Shown here: piece after piece, positions 8,265 through 16,686 of the stretch
How the letters are laid out: every line of letters begins with the position of its first letter
Numbering within the stretch: position 1 is the first letter of the stretch
Assembly: GCA_049941595.1 (NCBI GenBank)
Contig: JBNFNA010000005.1
Span: 186,001-250,000 of the forward strand
DNA from: Pasteurella sp049941595
GTDB taxonomy: Bacteria; Pseudomonadota; Gammaproteobacteria; Enterobacterales; Pasteurellaceae
DNA: 64,000 nucleotides
Reading direction: 5' to 3'
The notes under the pieces: model-generated
The model's input: the letters and a program-made list of their open reading frames with translations, nothing else
What the model was told of the DNA's origin: nothing
The model's database searches: none
Program-made: the position numbers and the translations under genes

Positions 8265-9659
8265 TTATTTCCCCTCTTGTTTAATGTAGTTTTCTGGCGC
8301 ATCACGGAAGCGGTTGAGGTTGCTTTCATTGGCAAAGAAGTAAGTTTTGCCTTCGTAGCTGTATTTATGTTCTGTTTGGGTATTTTTTAATTTGCTTTGA
8401 TCTACGGGATCGATGACGTCAATTTCTACGATGGTCGAGAAGTAATTTAAACCGTCTTCTAAGCTTTTCTTATTTAAAACTATATGGCTTTCTGTTTGTT
8501 GCCAATTTTCAATCGGTACAGGGTTGCAACCGCCTGGTTTGCCAATAGACGGAATAAACATTCGTACGCCACAGCCAACACAGACGACTTGATCGCCTTC
8601 CATTACATAGCCTTGATCGCCACAAAGAATACAAGCATCAAAGACTGCAGCAAGACTTAAACGATCGGGCAAGCGATTAATTAGGAAGAAACGTACGGCT
8701 TTGCCGTCATCTGCAATCCATACAAAACGGTGTAACTTGCCGTCACGGACTTGCTCAATTGGGATGTGGATTTGATTATTGCTATCTAAAGTTACGGGCG
8801 TAGCTTCAGATAATTGTGGTGGTTGAGAGGCTATCTTATCCCAATATAATTGGCTGCCCACGATAATCACAATCGCAAAAATGCCCCACAAGATTAGGCG
8901 TCGAGAAGTGAATAACTGTGCCAATTTTTTACGTTTTTCAATTGGGTGTGTTTCATTGTTAAATGTGAGTTTTCTTAATAAGTGCACTCGTGCGAAGAAT
9001 AGCCCAATGCATAGCAATAAAATAATACTGTGTAAATAATTGAAATATTGGGCTAAACCGCCTGATTTTGCGATAAAACTTAACCGCACTTTGGTGAGTT
9101 CAATTTGTTGCAACTTCATTAAGCCTAATAAGATTTCCCCCGAGAGTGGAATGAGCAATAACAATAAAATTATGGTGATGAGCCACTTTGGAAGCGCGGT
9201 CAATTTTTGTTGCGTTTTGCTTTGTTGGATTAACACAATGAGCCAAGCAACTAAGAATAAACAAAGGAAAATCGCAAGAACGATCGCACTGATATTTAAA
9301 ATGAAATCAGTATTAATGACATCCGTTTGTGTGATTGCCACAATATTGGGATCTTTACCCCAATAAATCCCTGCGATAAAGAGCAGTACGCAATGCCAGA
9401 AATAGCGTAGTTTTTCAATACACAGGAAAACACTGACATAAAACAGAATAAAAGAAAGCAATAAGGCGATATTTAAACCTAATAGGATGGTTTGTTTATT
9501 GGGGAGGTTAAGAATGAACAAGGCGCCCAAGAGAAAACTCAATATACCTAGCCAAATTACTCGTTTAATTTTTATTTGTGATGAGTAAGACCACATTGCG
9601 CCGAGTAAAAGTGCAAAAGGTAGCACGTTTTGCAATAAAAAAGTAAAGAAGTAATTCAT
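8265..9659 (-). CDS. DUF2318 Fe-S-type membrane protein with C-terminal YHS-like segment
   Basis: A 464-residue protein of the DUF2318 family, the conserved partner of Ftr1/P19. About eight or nine membrane helices cover the N-terminal 280 residues. A periplasmic region follows with the metal or cluster cysteines CILCG and CVGCG and a GGCNPVPI motif (about 340-375). The last 30 residues (YEGKTYFFANESNLNRF) resemble a YHS metal-binding domain. The family is thought to mediate electron or metal transfer in iron uptake; the exact reaction is not established. Confidence 0.85.
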   Translation of the reverse strand: MNYFFTFLLQNVLPFALLLGAMWSYSSQIKIKRVIWLGILSFLLGALFILNLPNKQTILLGLNIALLLSFILFYVSVFLCIEKLRYFWHCVLLFIAGIYWGKDPNIVAITQTDVINTDFILNISAIVLAIFLCLFLVAWLIVLIQQSKTQQKLTALPKWLITIILLLLLIPLSGEILLGLMKLQQIELTKVRLSFIAKSGGLAQYFNYLHSIILLLCIGLFFARVHLLRKLTFNNETHPIEKRKKLAQLFTSRRLILWGIFAIVIIVGSQLYWDKIASQPPQLSEATPVTLDSNNQIHIPIEQVRDGKLHRFVWIADDGKAVRFFLINRLPDRLSLAAVFDACILCGDQGYVMEGDQVVCVGCGVRMFIPSIGKPGGCNPVPIENWQQTESHIVLNKKSLEDGLNYFSTIVEIDVIDPVDQSKLKNTQTEHKYSYEGKTYFFANESNLNRFRDAPENYIKQEGK

Positions 9660-9794
9660 AAGAACCTCTTGTTATCAAGGGGGAATGCAAAATACACAAA
9701 TATTAGAATATTCCAACCTGTTATCAATACGCTAAGATTTGCCTATTTTTATAGAAAGATATGCCGAGCATTTGCCCGACATATTTTACGCTGA

Positions 9795-10316
9795 TCAATT
9801 TAAGCCTGTGTACTTAAATTCATAATTCACATCGAATGGTTTCCACCAGCGACCTACACCTGTTTCTTCATCAGTGTGACGGTGCATACCTGCTTTTGGT
9901 GGTGGCTCAATGTGGTAGGTTAATTTGTAGTTACCCACGCCCATCATTTTAATATTTAAACCATAGTGAGGACCATCACTTGCCACCATTGGCATAAATG
10001 TACCCTCTTGTTTTTCATTGGTATCAGTATTGATTAAGGTATAGTTGATTGTTAAATACGGCATCCATTCACCTTCACCAAAGCCGTTGACGTTACCTTT
10101 GATAGCGTGAATATCCGCTTCTAAGTGAATATCAGATGCTTTCGCTGATAAGCCCATACCACGAGGTTCCATATCAACAGGTTGTAAGTAAACTGCTGCA
10201 ATTTCCATACCGTTCATTTCAACAGGTTCGCCAATTGGAAACTCTTTGAACGCTAACGCAGATGGCGCAGCTAAAATGCTAGCAAGTAATGTGGTTGCTA
10301 AGAGTGTTTTTTTCAT
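9795..10316 (-). CDS. fetP: P19/FetP-type periplasmic iron and copper protein
   Basis: A 173-residue protein of the Tpd/P19 family with a signal peptide (1-22, ending ALA). P19 proteins are dimeric immunoglobulin-fold proteins that bind copper and iron and work with the Ftr1-like permease. Histidines typical of the metal sites are visible in DIHLEADIHA, DGPHYG and TYHIEPPP, with methionines nearby. It starts 27 bp after Ftr1 ends with AGGAGA as ribosome binding site. A 135-bp gap precedes the next gene. Confidence 0.93.
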   Translation of the reverse strand: MKKTLLATTLLASILAAPSALAFKEFPIGEPVEMNGMEIAAVYLQPVDMEPRGMGLSAKASDIHLEADIHAIKGNVNGFGEGEWMPYLTINYTLINTDTNEKQEGTFMPMVASDGPHYGLNIKMMGVGNYKLTYHIEPPPKAGMHRHTDEETGVGRWWKPFDVNYEFKYTGLN

Positions 10317-10343
10317 ACTTAATCTCCTCTGTTTTTAAGTATT

Positions 10344-12257
10344 TTATTGTGAAATCGTCGTTGCTTTTTGGCTTTGATACTTCATATAAAACAAAGCAAA
10401 TACAGCAGCAAGAATGAGTATTGCTTGCGGAATTAAAGTTTCCACATAAGGATAAATGCCTAACCAACTGATTTGTGGCGCACCCTCAATCAGCGTTGGT
10501 TCAAATAATTTACCTTCGATTAATTCAAGGACACTTTTGCCTGCAAAAACAAATGCCATTAGGTACATAAAAGATCCTGTGAACATAAAGAATGGTTTGA
10601 GTGGCAGTTTCACTACGGTGTAACGCATAATGAAATAGCAGACAGCGAGAATGATGACGCCGACAATAAAGCCGGCTAAAAGATATAAATAACTGACCGC
10701 ACTTTGTGCATCGCCCACGAGCGCATAGTAGAATAGGACGGTTTCAGCCCCTTCGCGATAGACAGCTAAAAAGCTCGTGAGCCACAAGCCAAATAATGAT
10801 CCCGCAGTGAGAGCAGTGGACAGTTTTCCTTCTAAGTAACGTTTCCAGTTTTCAGCTTCAACTTTTGATAATAGCCAATAGCTCATCATAAACAGCATTA
10901 CTACCGCAATCATCATCGTAAAACCTTCAAGCAATTCTCGACTTGCACCCGCATTTGAAAAGGCAAATTGGAAAATCACTGCGGTAATCACACTTGCAAT
11001 TAAGGCGATATAAACCGATTGGCGAATTGTTGGGAGTTTGTCTTGATGATTATTTTTTACTAAATACGCCACAATAGCCGCCACAATTAACAGAGCTTCT
11101 AAACCTTCACGTAGAATAATCAATAAGCTATACAAAAACATAGACCAGTGGCTTTGGTTGTCACCCTGTAACATTGTAACTGCTTTCTCTAAGTTTTGTG
11201 ATAAGCCCACAGCTTGTTGTTGTAAACTTTCACTGCCTGCATCGGCCTTAATTAAACTGACTAAGCGAGTGAAATAGCCTTCCAAGTCAGCTTTAAATTG
11301 GCTATCACGAGAGCCAATTTTGCTTTCCATTCCGCTACTTTCGAACACGTCAAAATAGGTATCTTGCACCACAAACATTGCTTTTTTCTGTTCGCCTTTT
11401 TCGTATAACTGAATGGCTTGTTGAATACGCTGGTCAATATCGTTACGTAATTTGCTCCAGTTTTGCTCATCAGCCGTTGTGCTGACAACTTCACTTTGAG
11501 CAACTTGAGTTTCTCTGGTGGTCGGTAAATTCGGTAGCTGTTCTTCGATATCTTGTAATAGAGTTGTAATTTGATAGCCAATGCTATTGATTTGATTAGG
11601 CTTATCGCTTAAGCGAATAAGATCATAGAATTGCTGATTGATGCTAGCGGCTTGGCTTGCGGAACGGTTCTGACGGATTGACATTTCCATTTCGGAATTT
11701 TTATAGCCGTCATATTGTGCTTGTTGGACTAATTTTTTTGCTTTGGCAAAGTCACCACTTTGATAAGCATTAATTGCTTCAGCGAGTAAGTCATCAATAA
11801 TTTGGAAACTGGTTTGCCAATGTGCCTCAATATTTTGGTTGGCATAAACTTCGTGTTGTCCTGATGCATTCAGTTGGTGACCTTCATTTAATACAGGGAG
11901 GACTTCTTGGAGCTCGGCTTTAAGTGTGGTGATTTTTTGCTGAATTTCTGCATAAGGTTTTTGTTCACTAATCATTTTACGGATTTCGCCAAACGTGGCT
12001 TCCATTTGGTAGCTTTTTTGTGCAGAAAAATTAATTCGGATCGGGCCTTCTAGGTTTTCAAACACTTCGAAATAGGCCATCTGGACTTCAGTTTTCGCGT
12101 CATCGATTTGATTTTGTTGATATAAAAGTGCGGTCTTATCTAAGCGACTTTCAATATCCGCCACCCATTCTTGATAAGCAGGTGCTGCTTGTAGGGAAGA
12201 AAAACAAAATAATGCAAGGATAAAGAGAATATATTTGCTTGATTTGAAATAACGCAT
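10344..12257 (-). CDS. fetM: Ftr1-type iron permease (FetM-like)
   Basis: First gene of the iron operon: a 637-residue inner membrane protein. It has a signal-like N-terminus (1-24), a long periplasmic helical region with two similar halves (DDAKTEVQMAYFEVFE and KKAMFVVQDTYFDVFE), then about seven membrane helices. The two iron-conducting REXXE motifs, hallmarks of Ftr1 and EfeU permeases, are REGLE at 383-387 and REGAE at 501-505. Together with P19 it is predicted to import ferrous iron after periplasmic redox handling. A candidate Fur box lies just upstream of the start. Confidence 0.94.
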   Translation of the reverse strand: MRYFKSSKYILFILALFCFSSLQAAPAYQEWVADIESRLDKTALLYQQNQIDDAKTEVQMAYFEVFENLEGPIRINFSAQKSYQMEATFGEIRKMISEQKPYAEIQQKITTLKAELQEVLPVLNEGHQLNASGQHEVYANQNIEAHWQTSFQIIDDLLAEAINAYQSGDFAKAKKLVQQAQYDGYKNSEMEMSIRQNRSASQAASINQQFYDLIRLSDKPNQINSIGYQITTLLQDIEEQLPNLPTTRETQVAQSEVVSTTADEQNWSKLRNDIDQRIQQAIQLYEKGEQKKAMFVVQDTYFDVFESSGMESKIGSRDSQFKADLEGYFTRLVSLIKADAGSESLQQQAVGLSQNLEKAVTMLQGDNQSHWSMFLYSLLIILREGLEALLIVAAIVAYLVKNNHQDKLPTIRQSVYIALIASVITAVIFQFAFSNAGASRELLEGFTMMIAVVMLFMMSYWLLSKVEAENWKRYLEGKLSTALTAGSLFGLWLTSFLAVYREGAETVLFYYALVGDAQSAVSYLYLLAGFIVGVIILAVCYFIMRYTVVKLPLKPFFMFTGSFMYLMAFVFAGKSVLELIEGKLFEPTLIEGAPQISWLGIYPYVETLIPQAILILAAVFALFYMKYQSQKATTISQ

Positions 12258-12275
12258 AGCTGCCTCTAATCTAAA

Positions 12276-12290
12276 TGAAATTAATTCTTA
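12276..12290 (-). promoter_or_regulatory. Candidate Fur box before the iron operon
   Basis: TGAAATTAATTCTTA matches the 7-1-7 Fur consensus TGATAAT-n-ATTATCA at 10 of 14 arm positions. It lies 19 bp before the fetM start, where iron control is expected. The match is moderate. Confidence 0.35.
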
Positions 12291-12458
12291 TCTGCATTAC
12301 TTAATTATCCTCTCTTTATTTTCTTTCGCAACTCAAAATCTCAACTAATGATGAAAATGTGACCTCGTACACAAATTTCTTAAGAACAAATTTGAATAAG
12401 TTCTTGGCTTTCAAAAGTGTGGTGAAACCGCCTTTTTCTCTGGTCGAGCAGGGCTTTT

Positions 12459-12474
12459 TGTGATTCATATCACG
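12459..12474 (+). promoter_or_regulatory. CRP binding site upstream of pepE
   Basis: TGTGATTCATATCACG matches the CRP consensus TGTGA-N6-TCACA at 9 of 10 arm positions. It sits just before a TTGACA -35 box, a position typical of activation. Confidence 0.75.
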
Positions 12475-12477
12475 AAA

Positions 12478-12505
12478 TTGACATCTTAATTTCCTCTTTT
12501 AATTT
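12478..12505 (+). promoter_or_regulatory. Predicted pepE-dcuC promoter
   Basis: A perfect -35 TTGACA (12478-12483) is followed after 16 bp by a weak -10 TAATTT (12500-12505), which leaves a leader of about 60 nt before pepE. A weak -10 with an upstream CRP site suggests an activator-dependent promoter. Confidence 0.5.
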
Positions 12506-12569
12506 TTAACTTACATAATGGGAGACATAGCTAGAATGTAGTAGGTTTTATTTAATGGAGGAGTCAATA

Positions 12570-13274
12570 ATGAAACAAATGTTATTAATGAGTGGTTCAA
12601 AATATAAAGAAACTGATTATCTAGTCCACACTATTCCTTGGCTAAAATCATTTTTAGCGAAATATGAGGGGAAAAAAATCGCCTTTGTGCCTTATGCGGG
12701 CGTCCGCCAAACCTACGATCAATATGAGCAAAAAGTCCAAAAAGCACTTGCCGATTTGAATATGGAGATTATCTCTGTACATCACGGTGAAAAACATATT
12801 GATATTATTGCACAAGCGGATGTGATTGCGATTGGTGGTGGCAATACCTTCTGCTTATTAAAAGGCTTATATGAGCATCAATTGTTGCGTTTGATTCGCG
12901 ATAAAGTGGCTACGGGCACGCCTTATTTTGGTTGGAGTGCTGGGGCAAACGTAGCAGGCTGCTCAATTATGACCACAAATGATATGCCAATTACCTATCC
13001 ACCGTCCTTTGAGGCGTTAAATCTATTCCCTCATCAAATTAATCCGCACTTTATTTCAGGAAAAATGCAAGGTCATAATGGTGAAAGCCGTGAAGAGCGT
13101 TTGGCTGAATTTTTAATTGTGAATCCAGATGCACAAGTGTATGCCTTGCCAGAAGGCACCGCATTACATATTCAAGGTGATGAAATGACGGTTTTAGGTG
13201 AACACGATGTATTGCGTTTCACTGAAAATATGCAATTGACAATGATTCCAACAAAAACAACATTAACCTACTAG
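12570..13274 (+). CDS. pepE: Peptidase E (alpha-aspartyl dipeptidase)
   Basis: Cytoplasmic serine peptidase that hydrolyses dipeptides with N-terminal aspartate. From the ATG at 12570 (GGAGGAG six bases upstream) it has 234 residues, as in Salmonella PepE. The nucleophile elbow GWSAG carries Ser123; Asp138 and His160 (QINPHF) complete the expected triad. GGGNTF is the conserved glycine loop. An ATG five codons earlier lies within the ribosome binding site and is unlikely. The dicarboxylate carrier gene follows after 9 bp, so released aspartate can be exchanged or fed to fumarate metabolism. Confidence 0.94.
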   Translation: MKQMLLMSGSKYKETDYLVHTIPWLKSFLAKYEGKKIAFVPYAGVRQTYDQYEQKVQKALADLNMEIISVHHGEKHIDIIAQADVIAIGGGNTFCLLKGLYEHQLLRLIRDKVATGTPYFGWSAGANVAGCSIMTTNDMPITYPPSFEALNLFPHQINPHFISGKMQGHNGESREERLAEFLIVNPDAQVYALPEGTALHIQGDEMTVLGEHDVLRFTENMQLTMIPTKTTLTY

Positions 13275-13283
13275 AGGTGAGCA

Positions 13284-14576
13284 ATGAGCGAATTAAAATC
13301 CATTATCGCAATTCTTGGTATTATTCTGACCATTTATTTGCTGATTAAAAAATATGAAACACGCACTGTTTTAATTGGTGTGGGTTTGTTGATGTCCATT
13401 GCAACACTGAATCCAATGGGCGCATTAAATGCATTTGCCAAAACAATGACTTCAGGTGGCTTAATTATGGCGATCTGTTCAAGTATGGGTTTTGCTTATG
13501 TGATGAAATATACCCGCTGTGACACGCACTTAGTTCACTTATTGACCAAGCCATTAAGTGGGCTCAAGTTCTTCTTAATTCCAATTGCTACGATCATTAC
13601 CTTTTTTATTAACATTGCCATTCCATCGGCAGCAGGTTGTGCGGCAGCAGTGGGTGCAACATTAATCCCTGTGCTAAAAAGTTCTGGTGTTCGCCCAGCA
13701 ACAGCAGGTGCAGCCATTCTTGCAGGGACATTTGGCTCAATGATGAGCCCAGGTTCTTCTCACTCTGCAATGATCAGTGAAATGTCTGGCTTAAGCATTC
13801 CAGAAGTCAACCTTTCTCACGCACCTTACACCATTATTGCTGGCGCAATTGGTGCATTAGTATTGACGATTTTAGCGGTCATTCTCAAAGATTATGGCAA
13901 AGAACATAGAGAAGCCTATTTAAACGAAAATAAAGAATCGGAAGCCAATTTTGGTAAAGTGAACGTACTTTACGCATTAGCGCCATTAGTGCCGTTAGTG
14001 ATCCTTGTTATCGGTGGAACTTCATTACAAAAAGTACAAGGTCTTGAATGGACAAAAATGGGTGTACCACAAGCAATGTTAATCGGTGCAATTTATGGTT
14101 TAATTGTGACGCGTATTTCACCAGCCAAAATCACAGAAGAATTCTTCAATGGTATGGGAAATGCTTACGCCAATGTATTGGGTATCATTATTGCGGCAAG
14201 CGTTTTCGTTGCTGGCTTAAAATCAACAGGTGCGGTAGATTCTGCGATTGAATTTTTGAAACATTCAAACGAATTCGTACGTTGGGGTGCAACAGTTGGT
14301 CCATTCTTAATGGGCGTTGTGACAGGGTCAGGCGATGCGGCAGCAATTGCGTTTAACACAGCGGTGACCCCACACGCACCAGAGCTTGGTTATACTTATG
14401 TGAATTTAGGTATGGCAGCGGCGATTGCGGGCGCTATCGGTCGTACAGCATCACCAATTGCAGGGGTAACAATTGTTTGTGCTGGTCTTGCAATGGTGAG
14501 CCCGATGGAAATGGTGAAACGTACTGCACCCGGTATGGTACTTGCGACTCTATTCTTAGCATTATTTATGCTTTAA
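13284..14576 (+). CDS. dcuC: DcuC-family C4-dicarboxylate transporter
   Basis: A 430-residue inner membrane carrier with about 12 hydrophobic segments. It matches the DcuC family (IAIPSAAGCAAAVGATLIPVL, GTFGSMMSPGSSHSAM, VTGSGDAAAIAFN). DcuC proteins exchange or export succinate, fumarate, malate and aspartate during anaerobic fumarate respiration. It is the second gene of an operon with the aspartyl dipeptidase pepE and is followed by a terminator. The exact substrate is inferred from family and neighbour; the short YcfC-like carriers are a less likely alternative. Confidence 0.87.
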   Translation: MSELKSIIAILGIILTIYLLIKKYETRTVLIGVGLLMSIATLNPMGALNAFAKTMTSGGLIMAICSSMGFAYVMKYTRCDTHLVHLLTKPLSGLKFFLIPIATIITFFINIAIPSAAGCAAAVGATLIPVLKSSGVRPATAGAAILAGTFGSMMSPGSSHSAMISEMSGLSIPEVNLSHAPYTIIAGAIGALVLTILAVILKDYGKEHREAYLNENKESEANFGKVNVLYALAPLVPLVILVIGGTSLQKVQGLEWTKMGVPQAMLIGAIYGLIVTRISPAKITEEFFNGMGNAYANVLGIIIAASVFVAGLKSTGAVDSAIEFLKHSNEFVRWGATVGPFLMGVVTGSGDAAAIAFNTAVTPHAPELGYTYVNLGMAAAIAGAIGRTASPIAGVTIVCAGLAMVSPMEMVKRTAPGMVLATLFLALFML

Positions 14577-14599
14577 ACCCACGCATTTTCTGATGAAAT

Positions 14600-14640
14600 A
14601 TCTGCATCCTCTTCTGACAAATAGGGTGCAGATTTTTTAT
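14600..14640 (+). terminator. Terminator after dcuC
   Basis: ATCTGCATCC pairs with GGGTGCAGAT (one wobble, 14600-14609 with 14624-14633) and is followed by T6. Confidence 0.75.
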
Positions 14641-14687
14641 TTAATGCTTATAATTAGCAGGATTTTTTTGATTTACGGAGAACAATA

Positions 14688-15578
14688 ATGACTGCACAAA
14701 GCGGAGTTTTACTAGATCACAGTAAAGCAGCAATTTTTTTGGAAGCCAATATCACGGATTTATCCATTATTCCTCAAGCAAGTCGCCAATTTTGTGAAAA
14801 ATTAGTGCAATTACAACAACAATATCCCGATGCAAGGTTAGGCGCTGTTGTCGCTTTTGGTGATCGTGTTTGGAAACAGCTTGCGGGTACACAAAGTGCG
14901 GTAGAATTAAAACCATTTGTGACTTTAGGGAAAGGTGACCTTTCTGCACCTTCAACACAAAATGATTTATTAGTACATATTCAATCATTACGCCCAGATG
15001 TGAATTTTTCAGTTGCTCAAGCTGCAATGACCGCATTTGGACCTGCATTAGATGTGCACCAAGAAATTCACGGTTTCCGTTGGGTTGAAGAACGTGATTT
15101 AACAGGCTTCATTGACGGTACTGAAAACCCACAAGATGCGAAATTAGCTGAAGTTGCGTTAATTGCAGACGGTGAAGATGTAGGTGGTAGTTATGTATTT
15201 ACACAACGTTATGAACATAATTTAACCAAGTGGGAAAAGTTAAGCGTACAAAAACAAGAAAATGTGATTGGACGTACTAAGCCAGATAGCGTTGAGTTAG
15301 ATGATAAAGCGGACACATCACACGTTGGGCGTACCGACTTAAAAGAAAATGGCGTGGGATTGAAGATTTTACGTCATAGCTTGCCTTACGGCACTGCAAG
15401 TGGAAAACACGGTTTATTCTTCGTGGCATACTGTGCAAAACTCTATAATATTGACCAACAATTACTGAATATGTTTGGTGAAAAAGACGGCAAAACAGAC
15501 CGTTTATTAGGCTTCACTAAAGCGGTTACAGGTAGCTATTATTTTGCACCTTCATTAGAAAAATTAATGAACTTGTAA
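14688..15578 (+). CDS. yfeX: DyP-type heme peroxidase (YfeX-like)
   Basis: A 296-residue dye-decolorising peroxidase. The distal motif GFIDGTENP (about residues 140-148) holds the catalytic Asp, His212 (DTSHVGR) is the likely proximal heme ligand, and the distal Arg is in ILRHSLPYG. There is no Tat or Sec signal, so it is cytoplasmic like YfeX, which has been linked to porphyrinogen oxidation and debated heme dechelation. ACGGAG precedes the ATG. It is a single-gene unit closed by an uptake-signal terminator. Confidence 0.93.
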   Translation: MTAQSGVLLDHSKAAIFLEANITDLSIIPQASRQFCEKLVQLQQQYPDARLGAVVAFGDRVWKQLAGTQSAVELKPFVTLGKGDLSAPSTQNDLLVHIQSLRPDVNFSVAQAAMTAFGPALDVHQEIHGFRWVEERDLTGFIDGTENPQDAKLAEVALIADGEDVGGSYVFTQRYEHNLTKWEKLSVQKQENVIGRTKPDSVELDDKADTSHVGRTDLKENGVGLKILRHSLPYGTASGKHGLFFVAYCAKLYNIDQQLLNMFGEKDGKTDRLLGFTKAVTGSYYFAPSLEKLMNL

Positions 15579-15644
15579 TTAGCGAGATTAACGATGAAGA
15601 AGGGGAAACAGACAGTTTCCTCTTTTTGTTTTAAAACTTGACAG

Positions 15645-15690
15645 AAAATGACCGTACTTTGATATTGAGAATAAAGTGCGGTCATTTTTT
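15645..15690. terminator. Bidirectional terminator made of inverted uptake signals
   Basis: AAAATGACCGTACTTT and AAAGTGCGGTCATTTT (15645-15660 with 15673-15688) pair almost perfectly and carry one variant and one perfect uptake signal core. It lies between convergent dyp and lysO. Confidence 0.85.
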
Positions 15691-15709
15691 AGAAATTTTT
15701 ATCTACCAG

Positions 15710-16618
15710 TTACAAAGGAATAGAGGAGAAAAAGATGAGCAAAATCGGTGGCAAGATATTGGTAATAAAGCCAAAACTGATTGCCAATGGCACCACTTCA
15801 ATCCCGCCTGATTTTTGAATAATCGGTAAAGAACAATCCAATGCGGTTGCACCTGATATGCCAACGGCAGTAGAGCGGTGTTTAAACATCAACAATGGAA
15901 TTAGGAATAAGCTGACAATTTCACGTGAAAGATCGTTAAAAAATGCGATACTGCCAAAGACAGGCCCCCAAGCGTCATTAATCACCACACTAGAGAGAGA
16001 ATACCAACCAAATCCAGAAGCAATTGCTAAACCTTGAGTTAATGGCAGATCTAAAATCATAGCTGCGATCATTCCGCCGAGAAGTGAGGTAACAATAAAA
16101 ATACAGCCAGTGGCTAATCCACGTTTATTAAAAAAAACATCACGTAGTGTAATCCCGTTATTACGTAGCTGTACGCCCACGCAGAAAATCAAGCAAATTA
16201 ACACATAGGTGCTGGTGCCGAAAGGCAGTGTAAAAGAGGATTTCAATGCTAAACCTGCCACAAAACCAAGCAAAACCATCCCACATAATTTGCTGGAATC
16301 TAACAATAATTTCCAACGTGGTGGCATTTCTTTCATAGACATCTTGATTGGTTTAGGAAATAATCTATCGTAAATCACTAAACCAGTGATATTTAATGAT
16401 TGAATGATCGCTGCAAAAGTGAATGCTGAAATTGCAATCACTGGGAGTTTTTGAGCGAGGTCATCGAGTTGGCCTAATGAGAACCCCATTAAAAATAAGA
16501 TGATATACAATAAAATCATCACAATTTTGTTAATTGGGGCTAATATTTTTGCATTTTGTGTTTTGATTAGATACCCTGCAAAAAGCGGGCATAAAACAAT
16601 CAGCAATCCTTCATACAT
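15710..16618 (-). CDS. lysO: Lysine exporter LysO
   Basis: A 302-residue inner membrane protein of the LysO (YbjE, DUF340) family, which exports L-lysine and its toxic analogue thialysine. About eight hydrophobic segments are seen, with the conserved GFGWYSLSSVVI block and family acidic residues near DLSREIVS. AAGGA precedes the ATG. It is divergent from ybjD, which is also near ybjE in E. coli. In E. coli lysO answers to lysine through ArgP; I saw no matching site. Confidence 0.9.
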   Translation of the reverse strand: MYEGLLIVLCPLFAGYLIKTQNAKILAPINKIVMILLYIILFLMGFSLGQLDDLAQKLPVIAISAFTFAAIIQSLNITGLVIYDRLFPKPIKMSMKEMPPRWKLLLDSSKLCGMVLLGFVAGLALKSSFTLPFGTSTYVLICLIFCVGVQLRNNGITLRDVFFNKRGLATGCIFIVTSLLGGMIAAMILDLPLTQGLAIASGFGWYSLSSVVINDAWGPVFGSIAFFNDLSREIVSLFLIPLLMFKHRSTAVGISGATALDCSLPIIQKSGGIEVVPLAISFGFITNILPPILLIFFSSIPL

Positions 16619-16686
16619 AAATATTTTCCTTTAATAGTACAGCTTTTCCATTCTAGGCGAGGCAAGGAAAAAAACAAGAGGTGATT

